A DNA stretch of 64,000 nt from Mumia flava (GTDB lineage Bacteria; Actinomycetota; Actinomycetes; Propionibacteriales; Nocardioidaceae). The DNA is taken from NCBI RefSeq assembly GCF_002797495.1, contig NZ_PGEZ01000002.1, positions 434,001-498,000 of the forward strand, in the 5' to 3' direction. The position numbers and the translations under genes are program-made. The notes below the pieces were generated by a model. The model was not told the origin of the DNA. It worked only from the letters and a program-made list of their open reading frames with translations, and searched no databases. Shown here in pieces: positions 63,751 to 64,000 of this stretch (positions are counted from its first letter, which is position 1; each line of letters opens with the position of its first letter).

Positions 63751-64000
63751 ATGCCATCGCTGATCGTCGTCGGCGCCGGACCCGGGATCGGCGCCTCGGT
63801 CGCCGCCGCGCTGAGCGACGCGGGCGACCGGGTCGGCCTCGTCGCCCGCAGCCGTGCGGGCCTCGAGGTGGTCGCACAGCACCTGCCGCGCCGCCGGGTC
63901 CGGACCGCGAGGGCGGACGTCGCGGACGCACGCGCTCTCGACGAGGCGCTCGACACCCTGCTGGACGCGATCGGTCTCCCCGAGGTCGTCGTCTACAACG
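63751..64000 (+). CDS. Short-chain dehydrogenase/reductase, N-terminal part (cut by window end)
   Basis: The first 83 codons of a Rossmann-fold SDR: MPSLIVVGAGPGIGASVAAA has the classical GxxxGxG motif (GAGPGIG), followed by DRVGLVARSRAGLEVV and TARADVADARAL, which carries the adenine-binding aspartate. A GGAGG site lies 8 nt before the ATG. The reading frame runs past the window end, so the catalytic S-Y-K part is not visible. It is downstream of the GlxA-type regulator. Confidence 0.85.
   Translation, partial: MPSLIVVGAGPGIGASVAAALSDAGDRVGLVARSRAGLEVVAQHLPRRRVRTARADVADARALDEALDTLLDAIGLPEVVVYN

Overview
The window looks like chromosomal DNA from a high-GC actinobacterium, most probably a member of the Nocardioidaceae or a close relative. 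This is an inference from high GC with strong third-position G/C, GTG and TTG starts with GGAGG-type ribosome sites, a cobalamin-dependent ribonucleotide reductase with NrdR, a LexA with an actinobacterial SOS box, an IdeR/DtxR-type iron box, and dispersed repeats that encode peptides such as VEPVETS and [10 protein letters not shown]. No rRNA, tRNA, integrase, transposase or CRISPR array was seen.

Positions 1-19,500 form a defence-type accessory island. The first block (77-9,938) is a tightly packed operon of six genes: an EcsC-family protein, a small protein resembling the HhH-GPD glycosylase fold, a DUF6361 protein, a phospholipase-D-like protein, a large SF2 helicase and an OLD-like ATPase with a TOPRIM domain. 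I cannot match the whole set to a named system. A DUF2075/Schlafen-like nuclease-helicase and a MazG-like pyrophosphohydrolase follow on the other strand, both with frame-disrupted N-termini. Positions 12,504-19,095 hold a MutL/MORC-type ATPase, a Z1 helicase and a DUF4420 PD-(D/E)XK nuclease, with a divergent Vsr endonuclease and a C5-cytosine methyltransferase. This resembles the MORC/MutL-associated restriction modules and the MZA defence system, but without AIPR. The 12.5-17.3 kb part is visibly richer in A+T than the rest.

Positions 19,500-35,600 are core metabolism and membrane proteins: nrdJ and nrdR under paired NrdR boxes, small surface proteins, zwf, a VOC protein, a degenerate frameshifted peptide-ABC ATPase, an iron-boxed DUF2470 protein, an acyl-CoA dehydrogenase, YihY and AI-2E-family membrane proteins, a potassium channel and a ClC channel. 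From 35,700 to 39,500 there is an ArsR/AHSA1 pair, a threonine aldolase - SelT-like - serine hydrolase operon, and an SOS-boxed LysM gene. From 39,800 to 45,600 an frc-like sugar operon (binding protein, permease, ATPase, isomerase, kinase) faces its ROK regulator.

Positions 45,700-64,000 hold lexA, an ArsR/SRPBCC pair, a DinG-like helicase, a complete branched-chain amino-acid ABC operon (livGFHMK order), hflX, dapF, a TetR regulator, a thioesterase, map, a DUF3817 protein, an NAD-dependent epimerase, a GlxA-type regulator and a short-chain dehydrogenase cut by the window end. Three layers of repeats run through the core region: 32-33 bp elements, some embedded in frame in coding regions; palindromic elements; and 14-17 bp tandem duplications that often cover gene stop codons.
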